Positions 42,769 through 53,193 of a stretch of DNA of 64,000 nucleotides are shown piece by piece. Each line of letters opens with the position of its first letter. Positions within the stretch are counted from its first letter, which is position 1. Under the pieces are notes generated by a model that made no database searches, was not told the DNA's origin, and was given only the letters and a program-made list of their open reading frames with translations. The stretch spans positions 18,826,278 to 18,890,277 of the forward strand of contig OY783194.1 in NCBI GenBank assembly GCA_963678675.1, written 5' to 3'. The translations under genes and the position numbers were made by a program. This DNA is from Xiphydria camelus. Taxonomy: Eukaryota; Arthropoda; Insecta; Hymenoptera; Xiphydriidae.

Positions 42769-44242
42769 TACATGGTGTAACAGAGTAAGTGTTACAACGT
42801 GAAACTGTAGATTCCTTATGAAAGAAGAAAAAGATTTTTCCTCTTACAAAAATGTTCTGCAGGCTGTCGTTTTCGATATAAGGTAAAACAGGGTGAGTTG
42901 GCGAATGGAGTTGGCCCCTCGTTTCTATGGAAAGAAATGGAAACGAGGGGTCGACTTCATTCGCCAACTCACCCCGTTTTACCTTATTTAAACCACGAAC
43001 TACTTGTTATTAGGTGTCAACACTCAAATCTGATAAAAATGGTTCGAGGTTTAAAGAAAAACGATTTTTTTTTCAAAACTTTGACATCCTGTATATCGAA
43101 AACGAAAGCCCGCAGAACATTTTTGTAAGAGGAAAAATCTTTTTCTTTTTTCACAAGGAATCTACAGTTTCACGTTGTAACACTTACTCTGTTACACCCT
43201 GTATATAACTCGTTCACCAAAGCCCGTATAACCTCTTCAAGGGTTACTTTATTTTATAGCGGTAAATTCGAATATTCTATACTAATTTAGGACTGCTATT
43301 CTAACGAGAGATAATGGGCGGAGAAACTGTTAATTTATAACCTACCGTCAAGTATTAACCATCCTGTCTAATTCAAAGCGCATTTAGTTTATTCTCTCTT
43401 AAATCTGCTATCGGTCGCTGTTCCGTCTCGCGATAAACGGAATTCGACACAATGCTTCGAACCGTTTAATAGTATCACAGTCAGAAATACCTCGCAAATC
43501 TATAGCTACTCTCGGATCGGAATCTACGAAACGGAACGGGGTATTTTTCGGCGAATCTAGGCTGCACGTGCGCTCACAGTCCCGCACCATGCTCGGGAAG
43601 GGGTAATTACCGACCGCATCGGAAGAAGCCATTTCCCACAATACCGATTGTAATAGATACCGCTATACTTAGAATAATAAATCAGCTTTATAAAGGGAAG
43701 ACAAGACGAATCTAATAGATGGCCGGTCGGATTAACTTAATACCTGGCTTATCCAGGTACAAAGAATCGAACCGTCATTCGATGCAACATAAAGCCTTTT
43801 ATGGCCAGGGACGAGCAACGACATCCTTGCCCACTCGAAAAATACAGTGGGGTAAAAAGTATTCATACACCACGGTGAGGTACCGTTGAACTATGATTCA
43901 CTTGCAAATAATTGAAAATTGAAATAAATTAATATCTATATTGGCATCAATATATATAGCTTGTACTGTCACCTCTTTCAAATTATATATATTTTATTGA
44001 AGAGAAAATATCGGGCTTCTGTCGGTAGCTGAGCCGCGTCAAAGGAGTTTCCAGCACGAGCGATCGTGTGCTTCTCCAGAATATGGATCAAAGTACCTCA
44101 AGTACTGCTATGGACATGCCACAGCTGGTTATTTCAACTATTCCTAGGTGTTGCATATATATCGATGGCGAGAAAGATTTTTCTTCTTTCATAAGGAATC
44201 TACAGTTTCACGTTGTAACACTTACTCTGTTACACCCTGTAT
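42769..44242. mobile_element. Mariner-type insertion at the palindromic centre of the outer T2
   Basis: Flanks are CACCGCGATA (to 42768) and TATCGCGGTG (from 44243). Rejoined at a single TA they make the perfect palindrome CACCGCGATATCGCGGTG, so the insertion hit the symmetric centre of a foldback. The right end is ACTCTGTTACACCCTGTA; the left end has one change (ATGGTG). Confidence 0.7.
43408..43632 (-). other. Open frame of 74 aa in the outer T2, function unknown
   Basis: Reverse-oriented counterpart of 40380-40604 with an identical reading. Confidence 0.3.
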
Positions 44243-45722
44243 ATCGCGGTGATACTAATTACTAAGGATCGTTAATCAGAATTCTGACCATCGCACAGTG
44301 GTTCTGAAATAGGTCAAAAGTCCATAATATTCATAACTGCTTACTATGATGCTAAGTTCAGATATGTACATTTTTTGGTTTAAGTTATAGTTTGAAGCAT
44401 GCCCTTGATTATTATATAACATTTTACATGCCATTCTTGTCCTATTTTAATGTATTGAATTTTTACGGTTTCGCAGTCTTATTGTTACGAAATCAGTTTT
44501 CTCTATTTAAAACAATTTGCTTGGTTTCAGGTACGTTTTATAAGTGTACGTGTTTTCAAGGATGCATATTTTGGAATAATACTAGGTACCAGTATAATAC
44601 CTATATCTTTTTTAATTATTAAGCTGCTTTTGACTTTTATTGTAAGCATTAGGGAAATGTGCTTTTTGTTAAATTATTTTTTCCAACTACTTTTCCTATT
44701 ACCACCTCTGGAAAAAGTTCTTATATATAAGTATGTTTTTGAATTATTTTATATCATTTAATAATGAATGTTTCAGTTTAATATATTTTTTTATTATGTT
44801 CCATTTACGTTATCATAGTAGAATAAATATATGGTTAATTTTTGGTCTTTTATTTTAACAGTATATCTTTATAACTAAGACATAAATTTACATCGCACAA
44901 ATCAGTTATGTAACTCATTAATATACTCATGATCGCGTTTGCTTAGATCGCCGGACCACTGTGTATCGTTTGTTGGAAGACGCAAATTAACAAACTGTAA
45001 ACTGCGACACGCTGGCGCAGAAGTAGGTAGGCTAGAGTCGCCGTTCTCCCGGGGAGCAGGCTGCTTCTCACGGTCTTGACCAGTAGAAGTAAGTTCACCC
45101 GTTTTCGTGCGATGGGAGCGCTTCCGCAGTTACAGAATAGTGATTCCTTCACTCTCCTTGCTTTTTCAGTGAACATCGCCCGCTCCTCACTTAGAGAATA
45201 GCTGTTTAGGTACACGTTTCAACGGTCGGGCATGAGCTGGGCGAGGGAAGCTCTCACCCGTGGAACGGTCACTTCCCAGGTACGCTCACTCTCCCCGGAA
45301 TTACAGAATAGCCGTCCAGTGCGAGTAACTCTCCGACAAACGCTCGAGATACAGTGTTGCCACGGCGCACTTACATTCGTCTCCCGTTCAGTGTAAAGTA
45401 GCCGGTAATGTGGCATCAGCGTGCTCCGTTTAGTACGGCGGCTCAGCGCTCGCCATGCGACCACCTAAGGTCGTAGGTTTCTAGCAAGTGACGAAGGGTT
45501 AAAGAAAAACTATCAAACCGATCAGGCTCAAATTTTAAGGGCTTATTCTACACAAGAGTGCCTATAGCCGGAACTAGCCATACAATTATTTATTAATATT
45601 GAAACAAATTATAAGCAATTCAAGTTGCAAATATGAGGTCAAACATTTCAAAAGTCCACCATTTGTTTTGTTTTTATCGAAAGTATAAAATCCTACTTCC
45701 GACTATAGCGCGGGAACTCTAT

Positions 45723-45860
45723 AGGTCTGTTCCAACCGAGCCGAAAACCGTACACGAAACGGTACCGTCATGCGCAGTAGTGAAAATCCGTTCCACCTTC
45801 TCTACTGCGCATGACGGTTACCGTTCGGTGTACGGTTTTCAGGTCGATTGGAACAGACCT
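45723..45860. mobile_element. MITE with AGGTCTGTTCCAA ends
   Basis: AGGTCTGTTCCAACCGA and TCGATTGGAACAGACCT form inverted ends. Inner arms carry TACTGCGCATGACGG and its partner. TATA-type flanks. Confidence 0.75.
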
Positions 45861-46151
45861 TATACTTCAAAAATCGACTTGAATTTCTGCTTTCAGACAC
45901 TCCAAAGTCGCGATATCAATGCAACCAGATATAAACATGAGTATGTTTAGGCGACTTTACCAAGAAAGAAAATCATCGAAGAACCAAGAAAAACAGTTTT
46001 TCTGTCGGTCTAAGACCTCTAATAGTATGTGCGAAAAAAATTAAAATTCTAAGAAAATATTTACCATGAAAAAAGTCTTAAAAAAAGACCTCGTTTCAGG
46101 AGACTCCCCCCTTAAGATCGTGAATTATAGATTACTCCCGTCAGATATACA

Positions 46152-46360
46152 TACAGGGTGAACAAGAGAATGCGGGCCATAAGGATCATACGAGTGTGAG
46201 TGAAAGCACGTCGCAAGTGCACAAGAGCCTCCCTGTCACATGCAGTCCAACCGGACTAGTCTAAGGAAATGTGTGACAGAGAGGCTCTTATGCACTCGCC
46301 ACAAGTTCGCACTCGCACACATATGGTCATACGGCCCGCATTTTCGTGGCCACCCTGTAT
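46152..46360. mobile_element. Palindromic mariner-type MITE (TACAGGGTG ends)
   Basis: TACAGGGTGAACAAG... pairs with ...GTGGCCACCCTGTA. The core with CCTGTCACATGCAGTCCAAC is related to 15860-16100. Confidence 0.7.
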
Positions 46361-46482
46361 AGAGAATTTCAAACATGAAACTTAATGATTTTCCATTTAT
46401 TTTTTAACGATACATAGGTATATCCTGATACGCAGACATTAAAATCATTAAACTATAAACATAGGAATGTATTTTGCATTAT

Positions 46483-47173
46483 ATAGGGTGTTTCAAAATT
46501 CAGTACAAATATTTGAAATATATTCCGCTAATCATGTGTCCTAAAACACACCCCCTCCGAGCTACAGCCATCTTAATTGTCATTTTAAAAAATCGATTAT
46601 TTTCAATTCTGACTCCAATTATTCATGAAATTTCTTAAAAATTTGCAAGCCACTGCTGTTTCGAACGTTCTACTGATTTTTTACCCCTAAAATGGCATAA
46701 ACATAATTGGGGGGGGGGGGGGGATTGAGAGGGGGTATGCACATTTAATGACCGAAATTTTAGGTTTCCGTTTAGAAATTAAAAAAATGAGTACGACCAT
46801 CTGGTCGGACAGATAAAAATCTAAACTTTTGGGCTCTTGCATTTTTTTGATACAACTTACCGTTTTAGAGATAATCGCCGATGATCGAACGCGGGATCGT
46901 TTATGTAGTAAAGTTTACACGAAAAAATAGATTATTTTAAACTGTGGTTGCAATAATTATGCATCAAATGTTCTAAAAATTTGAAAGACGAGTGCTCTAA
47001 TTGTTTTGTTGACCTAAAATTGCCATAAATCGATTTTTTAAATGAAAATTAAGATGGCTGTAGCTCGGAGGGAGTGTATTTTAGGACACATGTTTATAGG
47101 AAAAAAAAGTCTTATTTTTATCTCAAAAATACGCCCTTAAAATATGTGTACTGAATTTTGAAACACCCTGTAT
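46483..47173. mobile_element. Mariner-type MITE (GGGTGTTTCAAAATTCAG ends)
   Basis: AGGGTGTTTCAAAATTCAGT at 46485 and its complement ending at ~47170 form ~25-bp terminal repeats with TATA at both edges. A poly(G) run (~46710-46723) and repeated AAGATGGCTGTAGCTCGGAG-type arms lie inside. No transposase. Confidence 0.78.
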
Positions 47174-47425
47174 AATACTGGATCCTAGCATATAAATATT
47201 GCTACATATCTGGAATATTGTATAATACATAGATATATCGACATGTTCATTGTACCAGTTGGGCACCAACTGCTCTATTATAAAACACCGTTTTATATGC
47301 AGGAAAACAATTAACCGTATTTTATGCAGGAAAATTGCAAAAAAATGGTGTATCAAATGGACATCCGAACGAAAAATAAAATAGGATAGGTACTTCAGTT
47401 GGCTGCGAATTGCCGTGAATATTAA

Positions 47426-47536
47426 CCCTGCAATGGCACACGTGGGCCTGCGTCTCATGCCTTTAGATGGCCTCTATCTTTATGGCTACGTACGTGCTGC
47501 AGGTGACTCCCTCATATTGGGTGTGCCATTGCAGGG
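47426..47536. mobile_element. Small piggyBac-type MITE
   Basis: TTAA then CCCTGCAATGGCACAC at 47426, and GTGTGCCATTGCAGGG ending 47536, then CTAA. 111 bp. Confidence 0.78.
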
Positions 47537-47978
47537 CTAATTGAAAGCAAAAGCCAATGAGATTACCCTATTTTATCAAACTCTTCGCTACATATAATAT
47601 TCCACACACACATACTAATGTTTTTATTGATATGGCTCTATTTAATTGGAATTATTATATTACACTGAGAAATAGTAAGAAAGCTGAATGTAATACTTTG
47701 CAGGACCTCAACCGTTACTTTATATGATACATATATAGGTGCACATTACAACTAAATATAGCAGCGCAAATACAAGTAAATTAACATTATTATTACAATT
47801 ATTTAATTACAATTTCACAATTATTAATTATTTACAAATTATTCCAGATAATAACGAGTTTGTGTAGATAGTAACTACTCCGTGTAATTAGTACTCCACA
47901 TTATCCTATAACAAAAAAAACAGAACATATTTATATCTTTTAAAATGCATAACTTATATGAATATAGTGCGAGTAGTT
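47537..47978. other. No gene recognised
   Basis: AT-rich sequence with no supportable exon or element border. Confidence 0.35.
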
Positions 47979-48840
47979 ATACAGGGTGTTCACGTCCAGG
48001 CTTCGAGAGTGGGCGGAGCCTATTTCAAATTGCCGCATACATGAATCAATAGCAACTCGGTTAGTCTTCCCTGCTATCACTACGGCTATCTATTAACTGG
48101 AGACCAAAATACATATACATATCTCGAGACGTCGAAGGTATCGACGTCCAACCAAGCATGCCATCTGTAAACAGCGTGCTTTAGAAAATCAACATAACCA
48201 AAAATTGTAACCTCTTCGGTGTAGTTTCGTTCAGTAAAATGAAAATACGTATCTGACGCCAAAATGACGACCGACTTCTTCTAGTCCTATAGGGAGGAAT
48301 ATGAATTAATTCTTGATACTTTTGTGCATAGTGCGATAACGTGTCAAGTAAAATAGACCTATTGTAGACACCACTTTTTTTAAAAAACGCGTTCAAAACA
48401 CTACCTTCATGATGACGAGAAAAATATATCGTCGGCTTTATATGAAAATCGCATAAGTTCAAATTTTGCATAAAGGGTTTTGGTGGCATCTGGTAGCGTT
48501 TTTCTGGTCCAAAAAAACGCTACCAGATGCCACCAAAACCCTTTATGCAAAATTTGGACTTATGCGATTTTCATATAAAGCCGACGATATGCTCCTATGC
48601 ATTAGAGTATGTATCTAAAATTAATTCGTATCCCCTGCATTTATGGGACTATAAGAAATCAGTTGTCAATTTAGCGCCACAGATAGGAATTTTCACTTTC
48701 TTGAATAAAACTACACTAAAGAGATTTTTGGTTATGTTGATTCACTGAAGCGCGTTGTTGATAAGTTGCATTGCTCAGTTGGACGTCGATAATTTCGGCG
48801 TCTCAAGATCTATGCAGTTTGGTCTTTAATTAATAAATGG
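47979..48840. mobile_element. Part of a mariner-type MITE running into a ~740-bp foldback
   Basis: ACAGGGTGTTCACGTCCAGG at 47989 begins a half copy of the family seen whole at 58783-58998. From ~48095 an inverted repeat extends to ~48835 with its centre at about 48508-48518 (arms with GCATCTGGTAGCGTTTTT). Both strands give related short frames beginning MPPKPFMQNL, which are artefacts of symmetry. Confidence 0.65.
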
Positions 48841-49058
48841 TGTGGTAGCTTAACACTAAACCTACCAGTACCGGTCAAATTCATCGTTTTCATACTTTGG
48901 TACAATTTACACATAGTTAAACGTTATAATACCGCTATTAAACGTTAATATCAAACTATATGACTTTTCTTAAAATATATTCTTCAGTCTTTACTTCTGG
49001 TTTTTTGTTCTCTTTTCCAAGAAAAATTTATTGTGTGTCCTACCTACCGCGGTCGGTC

Positions 49059-49225
49059 AATTTGTGACCGGTGGAGAAAATATTTACAAAATTTGGTGTA
49101 GACGTGGCAGACAGATGGCAAGGATATAGTGTGAAGTCGAAAAGTTGTAGGTGGCCACTTCAGGTATTTTTTAACATTTTAGACCTAGCTGGAATAAATA
49201 CCTGGATTTTGTATAAAGAGACGAC
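49059..49225 (+). pseudogene. piggyBac transposase fragment (late catalytic region)
   Basis: Reads FGVDVADRWQGYSVKSKSCR followed by WPLQVFFNILDLAGINTWIL. This corresponds to the piggyBac region with the third catalytic Asp (VDVAD) and the RRWPL...NAWILY block. The frame is short because the 5' part of the gene is gone and a palindromic element interrupts it downstream. Confidence 0.8.
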
Positions 49226-49757
49226 GCACACTGGTCGAAACGCTAGACTTAGCACCAACTTTAGAATTCTGCATAGAATAATAGTACTACAACCGTAAAA
49301 AATCGACGGATTCATCCCAAATTTAGTATAGGGGGTTTTTTGGGTCGCTGATCACGAATCTGAAGTCAGATTTCAAAAATTCAAGATGACGGATCCAAGA
49401 CGGCGGTCGAGATATTCGAAAATCGACGGATTCCTGCCAAATCTGGTATAGGGTTATTTTTGGGTTGCTGGTCACGAATTTTTGAAATCCAACTTCAGAT
49501 TCGTGATCAGCGACCCAAAAAACTCCCCTATACCAAATTTGGCATGAATCCGTTGATTTTCTAAAATATCGTCCGCCGTATTAGATCAGCCATCTTGCAT
49601 TTTTGAAATCTGACTTCAGATTCGTGATCAGCGACCTAAAAAACCCCTATACTAAATTTAGGATGAATCCGTCGATTTTCTGCGGTTGTAGTACTATTAT
49701 TCTATGCAGAATTCTAAAGTTTGTGCTAAATAAATCTAGCATTTCGACCAGTGTGCA
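49226..49757. mobile_element. Palindromic element inserted in the piggyBac gene
   Basis: ACTGGTCGAAACGCTAG and CTAGCATTTCGACCAGT mark the edges. The arms pair nearly throughout (ATAATAGTACTACAACCG, AATCGACGGATTCATCCC and complements). The piggyBac reading resumes on the right side. Confidence 0.72.
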
Positions 49758-50020
49758 ACGGGGGACAACATTTCGAGAGGCAGGAATTTTTATTCCAGTT
49801 AGCTTCAGAGCTCGGCGCTGCATATAAAAAATCACGATAAGGAAAGCTTTTACTAACATCGTCCACAAGTTCAGATTCTTTCGCACGAAAAACTTGTCAA
49901 ATAAAATTTTGTAAAGATTATAAACTACAAAAATCTGTTCGAAGTGCGAAAAATATGTGTGCAGAAAATGTACATTTCAGACTAAAATAATTTGTAAGCA
50001 ATGTATTGCAGCCGAATAAG
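49757..50020 (+). pseudogene. piggyBac transposase C-terminal cysteine-rich domain, decayed
   Basis: Reads RQEFLFQLASELGAAYKKS, then after frame breaks TTKICSKCEKYVCRKC and TFQTKIICKQC before a stop at about 50018. This is the cysteine-rich, end-binding domain that closes piggyBac transposases. Confidence 0.75.
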
Positions 50021-50051
50021 ATATGTATATGTATACCTACATGACACTATA

Positions 50052-50287
50052 TATCTGTACCTCAGAGCCAAACTATGTTAAGTCCATTTTTGCCGAAAAT
50101 GGGTTTTATATGTTGTTATACTAAACATTCCATAAAGTCGACATGAATAACCTTGGGTTTTAAATTTGAACTTCTTGCAATTTAAGTGACTTAAGTTATG
50201 CGCAACAAAACAGGAAAAATATTTTAAACTCAATTATCTCAGTACTACCTTTTTGGACTTAACATAGTTTGGCTCTGAGGTACAGAT
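50052..50287. mobile_element. MITE with TGTACCTCAGAGCCAAAC ends
   Basis: TGTACCTCAGAGCCAAACTA at ~50056 and its complement ending at ~50285 form ~32-bp inverted repeats, both including GTTAAGTCC. Confidence 0.78.
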
Positions 50288-50583
50288 ATAAAAGTTTAAT
50301 TTCATTTGTTTTTTTCATAAATGGTTTTAGATATACATAATATTAAGTTTGGTTTCTAATGTGGGAAAAATGAAGTTTTAGTTTTTTAATTTTATATTTG
50401 AAATGATATAAAAATAAATTTGGATGAAATTTCATGAAAATTATTCATTTTATATACATTTAGCAATAAATCAACCATCATCTGCTTTGAATAATAAAAT
50501 TGATAACTTTTTTAGTTACCAGTCAATTTGACCGAGCGCGGTAGGAATAGGTATACAAAAACTGACGGTAGGTTTAGTGTTAA

Positions 50584-51160
50584 TGAACAATCGTAAAAGG
50601 AAGTCTACATTTCCAAATAAGAAGTATTAATTCAATTGTGCATACAGTTATTACAAAATGAAGCGACAGAAATTTCTGGAATATGTAATTTTATGAAGTC
50701 ATATAAATCTATTTATTATCTTAACTTAACCACTTTTCTTTCTAAGTTGATTGTTTGAAGTAAATTTTGGTAGAATTGAGGATGTTGAACGAACTGTAAA
50801 TCTAGGTAAATGCATTATATCAGTTACACACACACGGTTGATAATTTAGAGAAGTTCAAGAAACTTGACTCTCAATGCATCTCTCCTTTACAGCTGCTAT
50901 ACGTTTATTTGTTACAATGGACTTCGGATAATTGGAACAAATTTTTTAACTAATCATAGAGAACAAGTTCTATAGTTATAACTTACTTGTTAGTATAACT
51001 ACAGTATCATTTTTTCATTTTTCAAATCTTCAATAGCTGAGACTTTAAAACTTTTCCGACGTCATAAAAAATACCGCAATATAAGTAAATACAAAGGGTA
51101 ACGCGTCACTCATTTCTATATAATTAACCTTTTAATTCCTACAATATAAAAGGTTTTTAT
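50584..51160. other. No gene recognised
   Basis: AT-rich sequence without clear exons or element edges. Confidence 0.35.
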
Positions 51161-51250
51161 TATTTTTTAGAGCCAATGATTGGAGATTATCTCGGCTCCT
51201 TGCAATACGATGAAAGATCTAATAATTTGTACAGATTGTAAAGGGTGATA
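51161..51250 (+). other. Possible exon, first of a duplicated pair
   Basis: TTATTATTTTTTAG precedes a frame reading PMIGDYLGSLQYDERSNNLY and a stop. It aligns without gaps, from the acceptor onward, to 52378-52472 at roughly 70% identity. Which gene it could belong to is not known. Confidence 0.3.
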
Positions 51251-51505
51251 TATAGTATGTCCGAGTGCAAAGTATACGAGTACAAAGGGATCTGTAGTTT
51301 TATGTTAATTGCCGTGGTACTTTTTGAAATTGAAGTTGCACAAGCGCTATTTTTCGCGCAAATGACACATGCCGTCAGTTGATCCGTACATACTCTATTT
51401 GCGCGAAAAATTACGCGTGCGCAGTTTCAATCTCAAAAAACTACTGCCCCAATCAACATAAAAGTGCGGATCCCTTTGTATGCCTTGCTCTCGGACATAT
51501 TGCAC
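51251..51505. mobile_element. MITE with TATGTCCGAG ends
   Basis: AGTATGTCCGAGTGCAAAG and CTTGCTCTCGGACATATTG are the ends. ATTTTTCGCGCAAAT arms occur inside. Confidence 0.65.
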
Positions 51506-51542
51506 TACTTGTTTAAGTGCAATTAATCTCGTATAATTACAG

Positions 51543-52366
51543 TAAGGTGAAGTGGGGTAAATGCGATAATGGTTTATAAATTTGATGCAAATTTATTATT
51601 AGTGTTGCCATCTACCTTATAACTCTTTAAGCTTGTATAGGGATAAGCGCAATATTAGAGCGAACCCAAATTTCACCTAGTGTAGCTGCAGGTAGCGAGT
51701 CAACGATCCTTCATAACATAACTCGATATTCAAGTTGACACGTGTTTAGCAATTCTCTTATGTGAAATTTATATTTTCCGAGGTAAGTCTGGTTTAGTAT
51801 TTTGAATCTTATTCTTTATAGTTGTATATCGCGTGTACAAATCATTATAACTAAACAATCACGATGATGTATTTTTTTTTATTATATCACATTTGCCCCA
51901 TGAAAAATGATTTTAGGGGCAAATGTGAAACATGAATTTGGGGCAATTGTGTGTGTGAGGTATGTAATACATTTACCCCGTTGTTCTAGATATATCATGG
52001 TGTGAACTTATATCAAAAAAATAAGTACAACTGATATAAAATATACGAAGGAAGATTTGAAAGTTATTTTTTTTAGTTTATCATTTTGTGCTCGATTGTA
52101 GTAATTTTATTTTGTAAAAAGCAAAATAATGAGTAAACTACAACCGTTATACATTTGCCATATTCAATTTCAAGTAACTCATTTATAGGTAGGTAATAGG
52201 TAATATAGGTAATATAGGAAAATATGTCAGCCCTAGAATCGATTAAGAACTGTAATCAAAGCATTGAGTATTAAAAAAATTTTTTTTTTATTCCATTAAA
52301 AGTGTAAGTATTATTCCTTTATTAGTGAACTATTCAAAAACTATATCACATTTACCCCGCTTCACC
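51543..52366. mobile_element. MITE with AGGTGAAGTGGGGTAAATG ends
   Basis: AGGTGAAGTGGGGTAAATG and CATTTACCCCGCTTCACCT flanked by TA on both sides. ~820 bp, AT-rich, with further GGGGCAAATGTG/CACATTTGCCCC partners inside. Confidence 0.78.
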
Positions 52367-52372
52367 TTATAA

Positions 52373-52490
52373 AGTTTTCTTATTATTTTTCAGATTCTAT
52401 AATTGGAGATTATGTCGGCACCTCGCTACACGGCAAAAAATGTGGCAATTTCTACAAATTGAAAAAGGTGATATACTACTCGTTTAAACC
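52373..52490 (+). other. Possible exon, second of a duplicated pair
   Basis: TTATTATTTTTCAG, then a frame reading SIIGDYVGTSLHGKKCGNFY and KLKKVIYYSFKP before a stop. Substitutions relative to 51175-51250 leave IGDY and G-S/T recognisable. Confidence 0.3.
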
Positions 52491-52509
52491 GTAAACGTAA
52501 TTATAACTG

Positions 52510-52690
52510 TTATCCTTTACGGTAGCGTTTGTGGCTCCATCAACTTGCCACGATTAATCAACGATGATGCTCATCATCTCCACTTCTACAAAATCGTCTA
52601 CGTTATATTTGCTATGTCACAGATCTAAGTCTTCACACTTTGTAAGTACATTTAGTGCTAAATTCTGTCTTACAAGCCGAATTCACGGAT
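52510..52690 (-). pseudogene. Fragment of an ISL2EU YqaJ-gene first exon
   Basis: On the minus strand it reads CEDLDL*HSKYNVDDFVEVE, similar to SELDLQDSKYYVYDFVKVW encoded at 57600-57691, in the same orientation. It is a second, older copy of that segment lying at the opposite side of the ISL2EU element. Confidence 0.5.
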
Positions 52691-53193
52691 CATGATTCAA
52701 TTGCTACCGTATCGTTGGGGGTAGCGGAATATCATTGGGACACTCCTATTGGGATCTGTCGAATGGGCGGAGCTAAAATTAATATGGCGGCTTTAAAAGT
52801 GCAGGTTCAGTGTATTTCAAAGGGCTAAAAGTAGTTTTTTATGTAAAATATGATTAACATTAATGAAATTTTCCTGTGGGCGAATACAAAACCGGGTAAT
52901 AGGAACTTCCTTGAAGGGGAGCGTGTTTTAAAATCTCTTGGAAGCTGGAACATCTGAAGAAAAACTGTTTTGGAGCAAACATTTAAGTTAATTATCTATT
53001 GGGGATGCTATATAAGAATGCGATATCTCGCGGTACAATTTGACACTAGACAAAATGGCCGCTGCAAGGGTATTGTTGACATCTGTGTATGTTGAACAGG
53101 TTATGTGTCAAAAAAATACTCCAAAAAGAAGTTTATTGTACAGGGTTAATTAAATATTACATACAGTTAATTAAAATTTTTAAAAAAGTAGAA
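52691..53193. other. Left flank of the ISL2EU transposase gene
   Basis: No exon seen. It may include the left terminal region of the element, but I could not identify a terminal repeat. Confidence 0.35.

Larger units (their letters stand above)
38616..45316 (+). mobile_element. T2 outer element (3,349 bp own sequence) interrupted by an inverted T2
   Basis: Own sequence is 38616-38695 plus 42048-45316, together 3,349 bp. Termini are GACGGCTATTCTATAACTG at the left and the complement of GACGGCTATTCTGTAATTCC at the right. CAG flanks both sides (38613-38615, 45317-45319). With the nested inverted copy it forms a palindrome with ~3.27-kb arms that look almost identical. No transposase is recognisable, so T2 appears non-autonomous. 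A 3-bp duplication is known for several groups, including Harbinger and CACTA elements, but the family is not assigned. Confidence 0.88.
38397..45498. mobile_element. piggyBac-type MITE hosting the T2 palindrome
   Basis: TTAA at 38393-38396, then CCCTTCGTCACT. On the right AGTGACGAAGGG ends at 45498, then TTAA at 45499-45502. The host's own sequence is only about 400 bp (38397-38612 and 45317-45498); the rest is the inserted T2 pair. CCC termini with TTAA duplication are characteristic of piggyBac derivatives. Confidence 0.82.
48854..50579 (+). mobile_element. Decayed piggyBac element with TTAA duplication
   Basis: TTAA at 48850-48853 then CACTAAACCTACC; GGTAGGTTTAGTG ends at 50579 then TTAA at 50580-50583. 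Subterminal GGTCAAATTCATCG / CAATTTGACCGAGCGCGG also pair. It contains fragments of the piggyBac transposase C-terminus and two nested palindromic elements. Confidence 0.82.

Noticed and set aside
48181..48748. Paired frames beginning MPPKPFMQNL
   Set aside because: Opposite arms of a foldback; the reading is dictated by symmetry.
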